DNA from: Bacilli bacterium
GTDB lineage: Bacteria > Bacillota_I > Bacilli_A > RF39 > UBA660
Assembly: GCA_017511805.1 (NCBI GenBank)
Contig: JAFWJA010000021.1
Span: 164,277 to 228,276, forward strand
Length of the DNA: 64,000 bases
Reading direction: 5' to 3'
The translations under genes and the position numbers were made by a program. Positions 17,871-27,034 of this stretch are shown here, piece by piece; position 1 is the first letter of the stretch, and every line of letters begins with the position of its first letter. The notes under the pieces were generated by a model. The model was not told where the DNA came from and ran no database searches. It saw only the letters and a program-made list of their open reading frames with translations.

Positions 17871-18758
17871 ATGAAGAAAATTGAAGAGATAGTAATTAAA
17901 GAAGACGACGAATATACTTTTGGATATAGATACATATATAATATAAAATATTTACATCTTGAAAGTGATGATATGTTTTTTAATAAGCTAATTAATTATA
18001 AAAAATTAAAAGACCAATTAAAAGATGAGAATAGTAAAAAGTTTCTTAAAAATTTAACAGGTTTTACTAATGTAGTAAGAGCAGCTTATAGTGAGGAAGT
18101 AGTTACTCCAGCTATGAATAAACTAAAAAGAGTAAAGAAAAAAGAGGATTTAAATAAAATAATTAATGATTTTGTAAGTGCTGTGTATTTTTACAATAAA
18201 AAAAATAGGGGAAATGAATATGAATTCTCTTATAATATTATAAAAGATAGTTTAGAAAAATATCCTGATTTAACTACATGTGTTTTGATTAAGCATATTG
18301 TTAGGTTATATTACTCTTTCTTAGTATCTAATATTTCTAATAGTGAAATAAAGAAAATTGAAAGTTGTAAGATTGAAAACTATAAAGATGAAAGTGTACT
18401 AGATAAGATAATGGAAAATGTAGATGAAAAGAAAATAGAAAGTGATGAAGCTTTTTATACTTATAGAAAACATTGCTTCAGTAATTTAGTAAGTGCTAGA
18501 TTTGATAATCATAGACATCATGAATGTGGAGCTGCTAAAAGCTGCAGTATGGAACAATTTAGAAATTGCGAAAAAGTACATCAAGATGTTAATACTTTAG
18601 ATATTACACAATTTCCATGTGTTAAAAAAGGAATACAAGTATATACTCCAAATATTGAAGGCAAATGGGTATTAGATAAATTTATAGTCGAAGAATGTGA
18701 TTATAAAAGATCAGCTGAAATAGTACCTAAGAAACTATTATTTAAAAAAGAAAAATAG
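17871..18758 (+). CDS. Hypothetical protein with a Cys/His-rich C-terminal region
   Basis: A 295-aa soluble protein. Residues 1-200 are charged and helical. The C-terminal 95 residues carry a Cys/His cluster (NHRHHECGAAKSC, then NCEKVH, FPC and EECDYKR) that could bind metal. I do not recognise the family. ATG 17871 is preferred over an in-frame GTG at 17862, which is part of the likely ribosome site. It converges on the slipin gene across a terminator. Confidence 0.6.
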   Translation: MKKIEEIVIKEDDEYTFGYRYIYNIKYLHLESDDMFFNKLINYKKLKDQLKDENSKKFLKNLTGFTNVVRAAYSEEVVTPAMNKLKRVKKKEDLNKIINDFVSAVYFYNKKNRGNEYEFSYNIIKDSLEKYPDLTTCVLIKHIVRLYYSFLVSNISNSEIKKIESCKIENYKDESVLDKIMENVDEKKIESDEAFYTYRKHCFSNLVSARFDNHRHHECGAAKSCSMEQFRNCEKVHQDVNTLDITQFPCVKKGIQVYTPNIEGKWVLDKFIVEECDYKRSAEIVPKKLLFKKEK

Positions 18759-18778
18759 GCTTAAAGCCTATTTTTTTG
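18751..18778. terminator. Bidirectional terminator
   Basis: A 10-bp stem AAAAATAGGC/GCCTATTTTT with loop TTAAA between convergent genes. Confidence 0.85.
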
Positions 18779-19550
18779 TTACATTTTTAATTTTATCCAC
18801 AACTTTAGTTGCATTCTTTTCACCAAAAGCTTGTAATACTTCAAGTGGTATTGCAAATATTATTGTATTTGATTGATCTGATGATAAATCATTTAAAGTA
18901 GCTAATGTTCTTAAGTGAAGAGCACCTGGTGATTCGCTTAATACTTCTGCAGCAGCAGCTAAGTTATCAGCAGCTTCTTTTTCACCTTTAGATTTAGTGA
19001 TTACAGCTTCTTTTTCTCTTTCTGCTTCAGCTACTTTAGCAATAACTCTTTGCATTTCTTCAGGTAGTTTAACATCCTTTAATTCAACGTTTTCTACCTT
19101 AATTCCCCATGGATCAGTTGCCTCATCAATTACCTTACATATTTCTGTAGATATCTTATCTCTTTCAGATAATAATTCATCAAGAGATACAGCACCAACA
19201 GCATTTCTCATAGTAGTTTGAGCTAGTTGTCCAACTGCATATTGATATCTTTCAACAGCAAGTATAGCTTTAGATGCATCAAATACTTTATAGTATATAA
19301 CTGCATTAATTCTAATAGAAACATTATCTTTAGTAATAGCGTCTTGTTCAGGTACGTCAACTGCCTTTGTTCTAATATCTACCTTACTATATGTCTCAAA
19401 TATTGGAAATACAAAATTCCAACCTGGTTCCATAATTCTTTTAAATTTACCAAATTTAAAAAGAATTCCTCTTTCATATTCAGATATTTGTCTAATAGAT
19501 ATTAGAAGGAAAAAAAGTAAAATCGATAATATTATAAATACTGCTCCCAT
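18768..19550 (-). CDS. Slipin/stomatin-type SPFH membrane protein
   Basis: A 260-aa protein with one N-terminal membrane helix (residues 3-18) followed by an SPFH domain: ERGILFKFGKFKRIMEPGWN, KVDIRTKAVDVPEQ, YKVFDASKAI, then the long EAEREKEAVITKSKGEKEAA helix. Slipins form ring-shaped oligomers that organise membrane microdomains, often with an NfeD partner; no NfeD gene is next to it here. It is the only gene of its minus-strand unit, with GGAGGATTTTT upstream of the ATG. Confidence 0.9.
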   Translation of the reverse strand: MGAVFIILSILLFFLLISIRQISEYERGILFKFGKFKRIMEPGWNFVFPIFETYSKVDIRTKAVDVPEQDAITKDNVSIRINAVIYYKVFDASKAILAVERYQYAVGQLAQTTMRNAVGAVSLDELLSERDKISTEICKVIDEATDPWGIKVENVELKDVKLPEEMQRVIAKVAEAEREKEAVITKSKGEKEAADNLAAAAEVLSESPGALHLRTLATLNDLSSDQSNTIIFAIPLEVLQAFGEKNATKVVDKIKNVTKK

Positions 19551-19660
19551 AAAAATCCTCCTTTACTTAATTATATTATAATACATGTAAAAATCAATAA
19601 TAATTATTGAAAAATAATAATTAAAATAGTATACTTGTTATAGAAAAGGATATGATTATT

Positions 19661-19948
19661 ATGAAAATAGATAAAGATATGATTATTATGATTATTATTG
19701 GTGTTGTAGCTTTAATAATTGTAATAATGGTTCTTTCTTCAATTATCAAATCTAGAAAAGAAGCAAAAAATAGACCTTCTTCAAGTATATTAGATATTGA
19801 TATTGATGGAGTAGATGAAGATAAGACATTTGAATTTGGTTATGAAAAAGAAGATACTGTTGTTATGGAACAAGTAAAAGAAGAGAAACCAAAGAAGAAA
19901 CCAACTACTAAAAAGAAAACTACAAAGAAAGAAACAAAAAAGAAATAG
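19661..19948 (+). CDS. Small single-pass membrane protein with lysine-rich tail
   Basis: A 95-aa protein with a membrane helix at residues 6-28, an acidic middle (DIDIDGVDEDKTFEF) and a basic, repetitive Lys/Thr tail. No family is recognised. ATG 19661 is chosen because AAAGGA lies about 10 bases upstream; an in-frame ATG at 19652 is too close to that site. It diverges from the slipin gene and converges on cotJC. Confidence 0.5.
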   Translation: MKIDKDMIIMIIIGVVALIIVIMVLSSIIKSRKEAKNRPSSSILDIDIDGVDEDKTFEFGYEKEDTVVMEQVKEEKPKKKPTTKKKTTKKETKKK

Positions 19949-19965
19949 AATTATTTCTTTTTTTG
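19938..19965. terminator. Bidirectional terminator
   Basis: A 10-bp stem AAAAGAAATA/TATTTCTTTT around GAAT, between convergent genes. Confidence 0.7.
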
Positions 19966-20511
19966 TTTACTGTAATATTCGAATAGTTTTTTAAATCTTT
20001 CAAAGTGAACTATTTCTCTTTGTCTTAAAAAAGATAGGGGAGCAAGTAAATCAGGATCATCTGTTAAATCCATTAAGTTTTCATAAGTTGCTCTTGCTTT
20101 TTGTTCTGCTGCCATATCTTCTGATATATCAGCTAAATAATCACCCGTTACTGCAAAATAAGAAGCAGTAAATGGTATACCATTAGAATCCTGTGGATAA
20201 ATGCCAAGTTTATGTTCTGTATATTGTGAACCTAGTCCTTCTTTTTCTAGTTCTTCAGCATTTGCACCATCTAATAATTGATATACCATCGCACTAATTA
20301 TTTCAAGATGAGCTAGTTCTTCAGTGGCGATATCAGTAAGTTCACTTTTTCCATAATCATCTGGCATTGTATATCTTTGATTCATATATCTAAGAGTTGC
20401 TCCTAATTCACCATTAGCGCCACCACATTGTGTAATGATATACTTAGCCATTTTTATATTTTTATTTTTAATATTTACAGGAAACTGTAATTTCTTTTCA
20501 TATTTCCACAT
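19951..20511 (-). CDS. cotJC: CotJC-type manganese-catalase-like coat protein
   Basis: The 186-aa protein is a ferritin-like four-helix bundle. It begins MWKYEKKLQFPV, matching Bacillus CotJC, and has the di-metal motifs TEELAHLE, EEKARATYE-type (EQKARATYE) and EIVHFERF. In Bacillus this protein joins the spore coat; the family also includes manganese catalases. ATG 20511 follows the CotJB stop by 2 bases and has AAAGGA upstream; an in-frame ATG at 20535 lies inside cotJB. It is translated from the same mRNA as cotJAB. Confidence 0.88.
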   Translation of the reverse strand: MWKYEKKLQFPVNIKNKNIKMAKYIITQCGGANGELGATLRYMNQRYTMPDDYGKSELTDIATEELAHLEIISAMVYQLLDGANAEELEKEGLGSQYTEHKLGIYPQDSNGIPFTASYFAVTGDYLADISEDMAAEQKARATYENLMDLTDDPDLLAPLSFLRQREIVHFERFKKLFEYYSKQKKK

Positions 20512-20513
20512 AA

Positions 20514-20876
20514 CTATATCCTTTCCCATGGCCATGGAGATTTAATCCATTCCCAGTTATAACTTTCATTTATACCTAAACATATCTTTCCATACTTACT
20601 TTCATATTCAACTATTAATCTATTAACCTCCTCAGTATACTGATTATATAAACCAATTGCTTGAATATCATTTGGGTATAGATCTAAATATAAGTTCATT
20701 TCATGCGCTGCAAAAGAGTACATTTGGACTTTTAATAATAGATCTGATCTCGGATCAGATGTCTTAACATCTGCTATATATTTATATGGATCAAATATAT
20801 TATCAAACATATTACCTCTATTAAATCCTTCTGATACACTAACTAATTTATTATTCATAGATAAATTATCGTTCAT
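20514..20876 (-). CDS. cotJB: CotJA-CotJB fusion coat-associated protein
   Basis: The last 75 or so residues match CotJB: MNLYLDLYPNDIQAIGLYNQ followed by KYGKICLG and the Trp/Pro-rich end WIKSPWPWERI. Standalone CotJB is about 87 aa, and this protein is 120 aa. The extra N-terminal part contains SVSEGFNRGNMFDNIFDPYK, which resembles the short conserved motif of CotJA, normally a separate gene. The cotJ operon seems to be condensed to two genes here. In sporulators these proteins are spore-coat components; no other sporulation gene is in the window. Confidence 0.75.
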   Translation of the reverse strand: MNDNLSMNNKLVSVSEGFNRGNMFDNIFDPYKYIADVKTSDPRSDLLLKVQMYSFAAHEMNLYLDLYPNDIQAIGLYNQYTEEVNRLIVEYESKYGKICLGINESYNWEWIKSPWPWERI

Positions 20877-20968
20877 TATACCATTCCTTTCATATTATTC
20901 TATGATATTAGTTTATTTTTGTATGTGATATATACCCATTTATGATAGAATATAATTGGTGATTAAAA

Positions 20969-22174
20969 ATGGATAGAATTATTATGCATATTGATGTTAA
21001 TAGTGCTTTTTTATCGTGGTCTGCTTTAAAACTATTAAAAGAGGGTAGTTCTATCGATTTAAGAAACGAAATAGCGGTTGTTTCAGGTGAAGAAGTAAAA
21101 AGACATGGAATAGTAGTCGCAGCTTCTATACCAGCTAAAAAGATAGGTATTAAGTCTCCTATGAATTTAGCGGATGCAAGAAGAATATATAAGGATGTAA
21201 TAGTTACTCATCAAGATAGAGAATTTTATAGAGAGTGTTCTAAGAATATGATGAGATTAATAAAATATTTATTTCCAACATATGAACAGTTTTCAATAGA
21301 TGAATGTTTTGTTGATTATACAGAAATGAGAAAACTATATGGACCAGAAGTAAAATTTGCTCATAAGTTAAAAGATGAAATATATAAAAGATTTGGTTTT
21401 ACTGTTAATGTAGGTATAGGTAATAATAAGTTACTTGCTAAAATGGCTAGTGATTTTGAAAAACCTAATAAAGTACATACTCTTTATTCTTATGAAATAA
21501 AAGAAAAAATGCACTCATTACCAGTTAGAGATCTATTTATGGCAGGTAAAGCAGCATGTGCTAAATTAGAAAGTCTAGGTATTAAAACAATTGGAGATCT
21601 AGCTAATTATGATGAAAATAAACTAGTAGCTATATTAAAATCACAAGGTAAAATGTTACATGAATACGCAAATGGTATAGATGATTCTCCTGTGGAAAAT
21701 AAATATGATGAAAGAAAAGGAATAGGTTTTTCTAAAACATTAGAAGATGATATAGAAGATAAAACTATTCTTTATAGTGAACTAAGTAATTTCTCTAAAA
21801 AAATATCACAAGAATTAAAGAAAAGAGGAATGTACGCTAGAACTATAGTAGTAACACTTAGATATACATCATTTAAAACATATAATCATCAAATAAAACT
21901 AGATAATAATACTAATTTAGAAGAAGAAATATTTAAGAATGCTAAATTAGCTTTTAATAAGTTATGGAATCTAGAACCAGTTAGATTAGTTGGTCTTAGA
22001 GTAACAGATATGTCTAATAACAATGATATTCAGTTATCATTATTTGATGAAAATCATAAAGTAATAACTGATAAAGAACTAGATAATATAATAGATAATA
22101 TTAATAAAGAATTTGGTTCAGGGACAGTATTTAAAGGATATAATAATATGAAAAAAGAAAAAATTGAAAAATGA
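20969..22174 (+). CDS. dinB: DNA polymerase IV (Y-family translesion polymerase)
   Basis: A 401-aa error-prone polymerase. The catalytic strand IMHIDVNSAFLS and the FSIDECFVDYTEM metal-binding motif are intact, as is NVGIGNNKLLAKMASDFEKP. Near the C-terminus QLSLFDE matches the QLxLF sliding-clamp-binding motif, so it should work at the replisome. No LexA (GAAC-N4-GTTC) box was found upstream, so SOS control is not evident. A weak TATAAT lies at 20949-20954. It is followed after 40 bases by an unrelated unknown gene. Confidence 0.93.
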   Translation: MDRIIMHIDVNSAFLSWSALKLLKEGSSIDLRNEIAVVSGEEVKRHGIVVAASIPAKKIGIKSPMNLADARRIYKDVIVTHQDREFYRECSKNMMRLIKYLFPTYEQFSIDECFVDYTEMRKLYGPEVKFAHKLKDEIYKRFGFTVNVGIGNNKLLAKMASDFEKPNKVHTLYSYEIKEKMHSLPVRDLFMAGKAACAKLESLGIKTIGDLANYDENKLVAILKSQGKMLHEYANGIDDSPVENKYDERKGIGFSKTLEDDIEDKTILYSELSNFSKKISQELKKRGMYARTIVVTLRYTSFKTYNHQIKLDNNTNLEEEIFKNAKLAFNKLWNLEPVRLVGLRVTDMSNNNDIQLSLFDENHKVITDKELDNIIDNINKEFGSGTVFKGYNNMKKEKIEK

Positions 22175-22214
22175 TATAAAATATTGTACAATTTTACTAT
22201 AGGAGTATTATATT

Positions 22215-23681
22215 ATGGATGAAAATACTAAAAAAAGACTAATTGAAAGTATAAAGAATAAAGATGATGAACTATTTGCTTTAGCATTACGTGATTTTTA
22301 TCAACAAGTTAAAGGTAAAACTTTTGATGAATATGAAAAAAGCATAGATGATATTGGTTTTTCTGAAGAAGAAAAAACAGAGTTCTTTATAAAATCATCA
22401 ACTAGTGAAGATAAGGAGTTATCCGCAGAATTTAGAGTTGAATTGATGCCTTATTTTTTTGAAAAGTATATTGAGAATAATAAAGAAGAATTCTATAATA
22501 TGTTAAAAGATAATAAAGAATTGCAAGAACAATATTCTTTATGGTTTAAAAAATATCCTGCATTAAAAAAAGAGTTGATTGATTTATATCCTAAACTATT
22601 CAATCTAGAATCAATGAGAAATAATGTGTTAAATGATAATAGATTTATATCAAATAATTATTCTAGTAAGTATGAATTCTTCTCATTAATTCCGGAAGAC
22701 TATTCTTATCTTATTTCATTATATGATACAGAAATTGACATAAAAAGAAAGAATTCAATTGATAATGTATCAAATCTATATGTTGATAAATTCTCTGACA
22801 AATTAAGTAAGAAAGAAATATTAGAACTAATTGAGTGCCATGTTAAGATTAATACAGCAGAAAATATATTTAAGTTTAATACATTTGATAGAATGGCTGA
22901 ATTTGAATATTGTTTAAAAAAGATAAGTGAAGATCCTACTTATTATCAAGTAATTAAAGAAATAATGAATAAAACAAAATTAGATATGGTTACTATAATG
23001 AAGTTTGCTAGTAAGTATGATGAAACAGAACTGTTTAAAAAAATATATTTAAGTGAAGAAGAAATCAATAAAGAAACAAATGAAAAAGTAAAGTATTTAG
23101 CAAAAACAGATAGAATTAAAGGTGCTTCAGACATAATTAATTTAGATGGTGTCAATCTTGAAGAATTACAACAAATGGAAAAAGAAAAGGCTAAAAATAT
23201 GGAAATTAATCTTGGTGGTGGACCTAGATCTAGAACTAAGAATAATTTCTTCCCTAAATATAATAACGAAAAGGTAATAGTTAGAATTAATTCAGATGGG
23301 CAAGCAAAATTATTATTACTTCCAGACTTAGAGGGACATGAAACTGGTGTAAAAAGGATGTATGGTGATATAGAATTTCCAAATGATTGTACTCTTGGTT
23401 ATCAAAGAGCAGTATATGCTGCTAAACAATTATCATCTATTACATTTATAATTGAAAATGAGAGTTGTTTCATAATTATTCCTGATAATATGACAAAGGA
23501 ACAATATGAAGCAATTAGTAGAGCATTAAATAGTGCTATTCCTGATGCAGCTATTGGAATAACGTTATATAATCCAACAACGGATGACGAAGAATTTCCA
23601 ATGGAAGATGATCTTTGTTCTACAAGTGAAGCAATTGATTATTTTAAAGAAAAAGAAAAAAAACAAGCTAAGACTATGTAA
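22215..23681 (+). CDS. Large hypothetical soluble protein
   Basis: A 488-aa protein, highly charged and without signal or membrane segment. The first 300 residues look alpha-helical. A short GGGPRSR linker near residue 334 leads to a mixed alpha/beta C-terminal domain (VIVRINSDGQAKLLLLPD, AIGITLYNP) ending in an acidic stretch. I do not recognise the family. AGGAG is a good ribosome site. It converges on a membrane protein gene. Confidence 0.6.
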   Translation: MDENTKKRLIESIKNKDDELFALALRDFYQQVKGKTFDEYEKSIDDIGFSEEEKTEFFIKSSTSEDKELSAEFRVELMPYFFEKYIENNKEEFYNMLKDNKELQEQYSLWFKKYPALKKELIDLYPKLFNLESMRNNVLNDNRFISNNYSSKYEFFSLIPEDYSYLISLYDTEIDIKRKNSIDNVSNLYVDKFSDKLSKKEILELIECHVKINTAENIFKFNTFDRMAEFEYCLKKISEDPTYYQVIKEIMNKTKLDMVTIMKFASKYDETELFKKIYLSEEEINKETNEKVKYLAKTDRIKGASDIINLDGVNLEELQQMEKEKAKNMEINLGGGPRSRTKNNFFPKYNNEKVIVRINSDGQAKLLLLPDLEGHETGVKRMYGDIEFPNDCTLGYQRAVYAAKQLSSITFIIENESCFIIIPDNMTKEQYEAISRALNSAIPDAAIGITLYNPTTDDEEFPMEDDLCSTSEAIDYFKEKEKKQAKTM

Positions 23682-23684
23682 AAA

Positions 23685-23715
23685 AAAAGAAAAGTAGTTA
23701 CATTACTTTTCTTTT
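23685..23715. terminator. Bidirectional terminator
   Basis: A 12-bp stem AAAAGAAAAGTA/TACTTTTCTTTT between convergent genes. Confidence 0.8.
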
Positions 23716-24429
23716 ATTTTCTTCAACTGTATCTCTGTTTTCAAGTTCTTCTCTATAATTTTTAAGTATTCTTAATTGTTCTTCTATTTCTTTATTCCTA
23801 TCTTCTTCATTCTTAATTTCTTTACTATTATCAACTATTACTACATTATCTGTATCTTCTCTTTTTTGATCTAGATTCAAAAGTTCTTCATATCTTCTTT
23901 CTTTATCAGTTAATTTAAAACTAATATTATACATTTTTCTTTTTTTACTAGATACATCTGAATTACCCATAGTTAATTTTGCAAATAATAATCTAGATTC
24001 TTTTGCATCTGTTCTATTTAAATCTTCTATATAACCATTTTTTTCTAAATCTTTTAATAGTTTATATGTTAGAGCATGACTAACAGTACTATATTCTATT
24101 TTATTTCCTTCATCATCTTTTTCTTTTAATTCTATAAACATATTAACCGCTTCTTCTTTAAAAGCTTCTGTCTTATCTTTTTTACCAAGTAGTTTTAAAA
24201 ATCTAAATGGTTTTGCTAATGTATTTTGTACTATCTTACCATCATTAGAAACTGAAAATATAGAATTATCTACTTCATTTCCAGATATATCATCTGCTAA
24301 TTTAGCAGCACTTATAGTAGCAACTGGGACCATCGCAATTATTATTGGTATATTTAAAGTAATAACTGCTGCAACTGCTGATCCTAATAATATTGTACTA
24401 TGTAATATTGTTTTTAATGCTCTTTTCAT
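23698..24429 (-). CDS. Hypothetical membrane-anchored protein
   Basis: A 243-aa protein with two closely spaced hydrophobic segments at residues 7-45 and a long cytosolic charged region. The far C-terminus is coiled-coil-like (EEDRNKEIEEQLRILKNYRE). No family is recognised. The start ATG is preceded by AGAGGGGATAAT. It diverges from a 74-aa gene. Confidence 0.55.
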   Translation of the reverse strand: MKRALKTILHSTILLGSAVAAVITLNIPIIIAMVPVATISAAKLADDISGNEVDNSIFSVSNDGKIVQNTLAKPFRFLKLLGKKDKTEAFKEEAVNMFIELKEKDDEGNKIEYSTVSHALTYKLLKDLEKNGYIEDLNRTDAKESRLLFAKLTMGNSDVSSKKRKMYNISFKLTDKERRYEELLNLDQKREDTDNVVIVDNSKEIKNEEDRNKEIEEQLRILKNYREELENRDTVEENKRKVM

Positions 24430-24504
24430 ATTATCCCCTCTATTATCATTGTATCAAATTATTTGACAGTATACTATAAAAAATTAACAATTTATTGTAA
24501 AGTA

Positions 24505-24513
24505 TGCTATAAT
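24505..24513 (+). promoter_or_regulatory. Extended -10 promoter
   Basis: TGCTATAAT, with TTAACA 18 bases upstream of the hexamer. AGTATNCTATAA occurs twice in this intergenic region (about 24467 and 24501). Confidence 0.6.
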
Positions 24514-24530
24514 TAAAATGGAGGGATACT

Positions 24531-24755
24531 ATGGAAGAAAACAAATTAGAAAATTATGTACCTTTTAATAGAGAGGAATATACTACTGATAATCCAGAAT
24601 ATACAATAAAGCAAATTAAGGAAAACTATCCTGAGTCTGAAGGTTTTCATGTAGAAACTAAAATAGTTGATGCTGAAGGACCTATTAAAGCAAGAGGTAG
24701 TAAAACTGTTATTGTAGATATTTATAAGGATAAGAGTAAAACAAAAGCATTTTAA
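24531..24755 (+). CDS. Small hypothetical protein (74 aa)
   Basis: A short charged protein with GGAGGG upstream of the ATG, its own extended -10 promoter and its own terminator. No motif is recognised; the mixed composition suggests a small folded cytosolic protein. Confidence 0.55.
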   Translation: MEENKLENYVPFNREEYTTDNPEYTIKQIKENYPESEGFHVETKIVDAEGPIKARGSKTVIVDIYKDKSKTKAF

Positions 24756-24766
24756 AATGCTTTTTA
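24743..24766 (+). terminator. Terminator of the 74-aa gene
   Basis: A perfect 22-bp palindrome AAAAGCATTTT/AAAATGCTTTT with Ts following. Confidence 0.8.
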
Positions 24767-24794
24767 TTTTGGTATAATGTAATAGGGTGTTAAA

Positions 24795-26927
24795 ATGAAC
24801 GAAGATATAATAAAACAAATAGCAATTGAATTAAAAATTAAAGATGAACAAGTATCTAAAACTCTTTCTATGTTAGAAGAAGGAAATACTATTCCTTTTA
24901 TCGCAAGATATAGAAAAGAAGTAACTGGTAATCTAGATGAAGATGCAATAAAAGCAATATCTGATGTATATGAATACCAGGTTAATCTATTAAAAAGAAA
25001 AGAAGATGTAATTAGATTAATTGATGAAAAAGGTCTTCTTACTGATGAATTAAAAGATCAAATAATGAAAGCAGAAAAACTAGTAGACGTTGAAGATATA
25101 TATAGACCATATAAAGAAAAGAAAAAGACTAAAGCAACTGAAGCTATTAAGAATGGATTAGAGCCACTAGCAAAGATCATATTATCTTTTCCAGATACTT
25201 TATATGTGGATAAGTTTATTAATGAAAATGTTAAAACAAAAGAAGATGCTATACAAGGAGCAATGTATATAATCGCTGAATATATTTCAGATAATGCTTA
25301 TTATAGAAAATGGATTAGAAATTTTACTTATAAAACAGGTATAATTAAATCTAAAATAAAAAAGAATGCTGTTGATGAAAAGAAGACATACGAAATGTAT
25401 TATGAATATGAAGAAGAAGTTAAATCTATTAAACCTCATAGAGTACTAGCTTTAAATAGAGGAGAAAATGAAGATGTATTATCTGTTTCAATAGAGGTAG
25501 ATAAAAATAAGATATATTCGTTTTTAGAAGGTAAAATGATAAAAAAAGAAAATGAATGTGCAGAACTTGTTAGAGAATCTATAAAAGATAGTTATGCTAG
25601 ATTAATAGAACCTTCAATTGAAAGAGAAATAAGAAGTGATTTAACTGAAACTGCAGGAGATGTAGCAATAGAAAACTTTGGTAAGAACTTAGAAAGTTTA
25701 CTATTACAACCACCAATTAAAAATAAGAGAGTACTTGCTTTTGACCCAGGGTATACTAATGGATGTAAACTTGCTTGCCTAGATGAGACTGGTAAATATT
25801 TATATTCATGTGTTATTAAACCATTCGCATCAAGTGAAAAGTCATTAATAGATTCTAAGAATACATTATTAAAATTAATTAAAGAATATAAAATAGATAT
25901 AGTTTCTATAGGTAATGGAACAGCATCAAGAGAATCTGAAAAACTAGTATCAGATTTAATAAAAGAATATAACTTAGATACTAAATATATAATTGTTAAT
26001 GAAGCAGGAGCATCTATTTATAGTACTGAAAAAGTAGCGCAAGAAGAATTTCCTGATCTTTCTCCAAATGAAAGAAGTGCTGTTTCAATAGGTAGAAGAC
26101 TTCAAGATTCACTAGCAGAACTTGTTAAAATACCACCTGATGGAATAGGAGTAGGTCTATATCAACATGATGTTTCAAAAACTAAACTAAAAGATAGACT
26201 AGATTTCGTAGTAGAAAAAGCTGTTAATACAGTAGGAGTTAATATTAATACAGCATCTACTTCAATATTAAAATATATTTCTGGTTTAACTAAAAAATCT
26301 ATTGAAAAATTAATTGAATATAGAAATAAAAATGGTTTATTTAAAAATAGAAAAGAAATAGAAAAATTATTAACTCCTAAAACATATGAACAAGCAATAG
26401 GTTTTATTAGAGTACCAAATAGTGATAATGCTCTAGATAAAACAGCAATCCACCCAGAAAGTTATGGTATTGCTAATAACTTATTAAAACAAATATCTTG
26501 TTCTGAATTAGATTTAGGTACTGATAAACTTATTACTAAATTAGATAATATAGATTTAGAAAAAGAATCTAAAGAATTAGGTACTGATATTTATACACTA
26601 GAAGATATAGTAAAATCACTTCAAAAACCTAATAGAGATCCAAGAGATGAATTAGATGCACCTATCTTAAAAAGTAATGTACTAGAAATAGATGACTTAG
26701 AAAAAGGGATGAAACTAGAAGGTACAGTTAGAAATGTAGTAGACTTTGGAGCATTTATAGACATAGGACTTCATAATGATGGTCTAGTACATATATCAGA
26801 AATATCAGATAGTTATATTAAACATCCATCAGATGTATTATCAGTAGGTGATGTAGTAACTGTTTATGTTAAAGACATATTTAAAGATAAAGAAAAAGTA
26901 GCTTTAACTATGAAAGAAGATAAATAA
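24795..26927 (+). CDS. tex: Tex-family S1 RNA-binding protein
   Basis: The 710-aa protein has all Tex parts in order: the N-terminal helical region with IPFIARYRKEVTGNLDEDAI, a YqgF/RNase H-like fold starting LAFDPGYTNGCKLA, a helix-hairpin-helix region with VNINTASTSILKYISGL, and a C-terminal S1 domain GTVRNVVDFGAFIDIGLHND. Tex binds nucleic acids and is linked to transcription and RNA quality control. Length is normal. It is a single-gene unit converging on hisS. Confidence 0.95.
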   Translation: MNEDIIKQIAIELKIKDEQVSKTLSMLEEGNTIPFIARYRKEVTGNLDEDAIKAISDVYEYQVNLLKRKEDVIRLIDEKGLLTDELKDQIMKAEKLVDVEDIYRPYKEKKKTKATEAIKNGLEPLAKIILSFPDTLYVDKFINENVKTKEDAIQGAMYIIAEYISDNAYYRKWIRNFTYKTGIIKSKIKKNAVDEKKTYEMYYEYEEEVKSIKPHRVLALNRGENEDVLSVSIEVDKNKIYSFLEGKMIKKENECAELVRESIKDSYARLIEPSIEREIRSDLTETAGDVAIENFGKNLESLLLQPPIKNKRVLAFDPGYTNGCKLACLDETGKYLYSCVIKPFASSEKSLIDSKNTLLKLIKEYKIDIVSIGNGTASRESEKLVSDLIKEYNLDTKYIIVNEAGASIYSTEKVAQEEFPDLSPNERSAVSIGRRLQDSLAELVKIPPDGIGVGLYQHDVSKTKLKDRLDFVVEKAVNTVGVNINTASTSILKYISGLTKKSIEKLIEYRNKNGLFKNRKEIEKLLTPKTYEQAIGFIRVPNSDNALDKTAIHPESYGIANNLLKQISCSELDLGTDKLITKLDNIDLEKESKELGTDIYTLEDIVKSLQKPNRDPRDELDAPILKSNVLEIDDLEKGMKLEGTVRNVVDFGAFIDIGLHNDGLVHISEISDSYIKHPSDVLSVGDVVTVYVKDIFKDKEKVALTMKEDK

Positions 26928-27005
26928 TTTTACTTTTTACTAAAATATGTTATTATGTGTTATACTTTAAATGGTATGAACCATTTGGTTTGGAATTTTG
27001 GTAAT

Positions 27006-27034
27006 AAAAAACTGATTATTTAATCAGTTTTTTT
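27006..27034. terminator. Bidirectional terminator between tex and hisS
   Basis: A 13-bp stem AAAAAACTGATTA/TAATCAGTTTTTT with a 2-base loop centre; it ends the hisS operon on the minus strand. Confidence 0.85.

Noticed and set aside
19951..20876. Evidence that the organism sporulates
   Set aside because: CotJ-type proteins occur outside sporulators as manganese-catalase-like proteins; the window holds no sporulation regulator or sigma factor.
20880..20968. LexA box upstream of dinB
   Set aside because: No GAAC-N4-GTTC-like sequence was found in this spacer.
26954..27022. Second leader peptide (22 codons) between tex and hisS on the plus strand
   Set aside because: No ribosome site precedes the ATG, and the only gene downstream on that strand is far away; it overlaps a bidirectional terminator.
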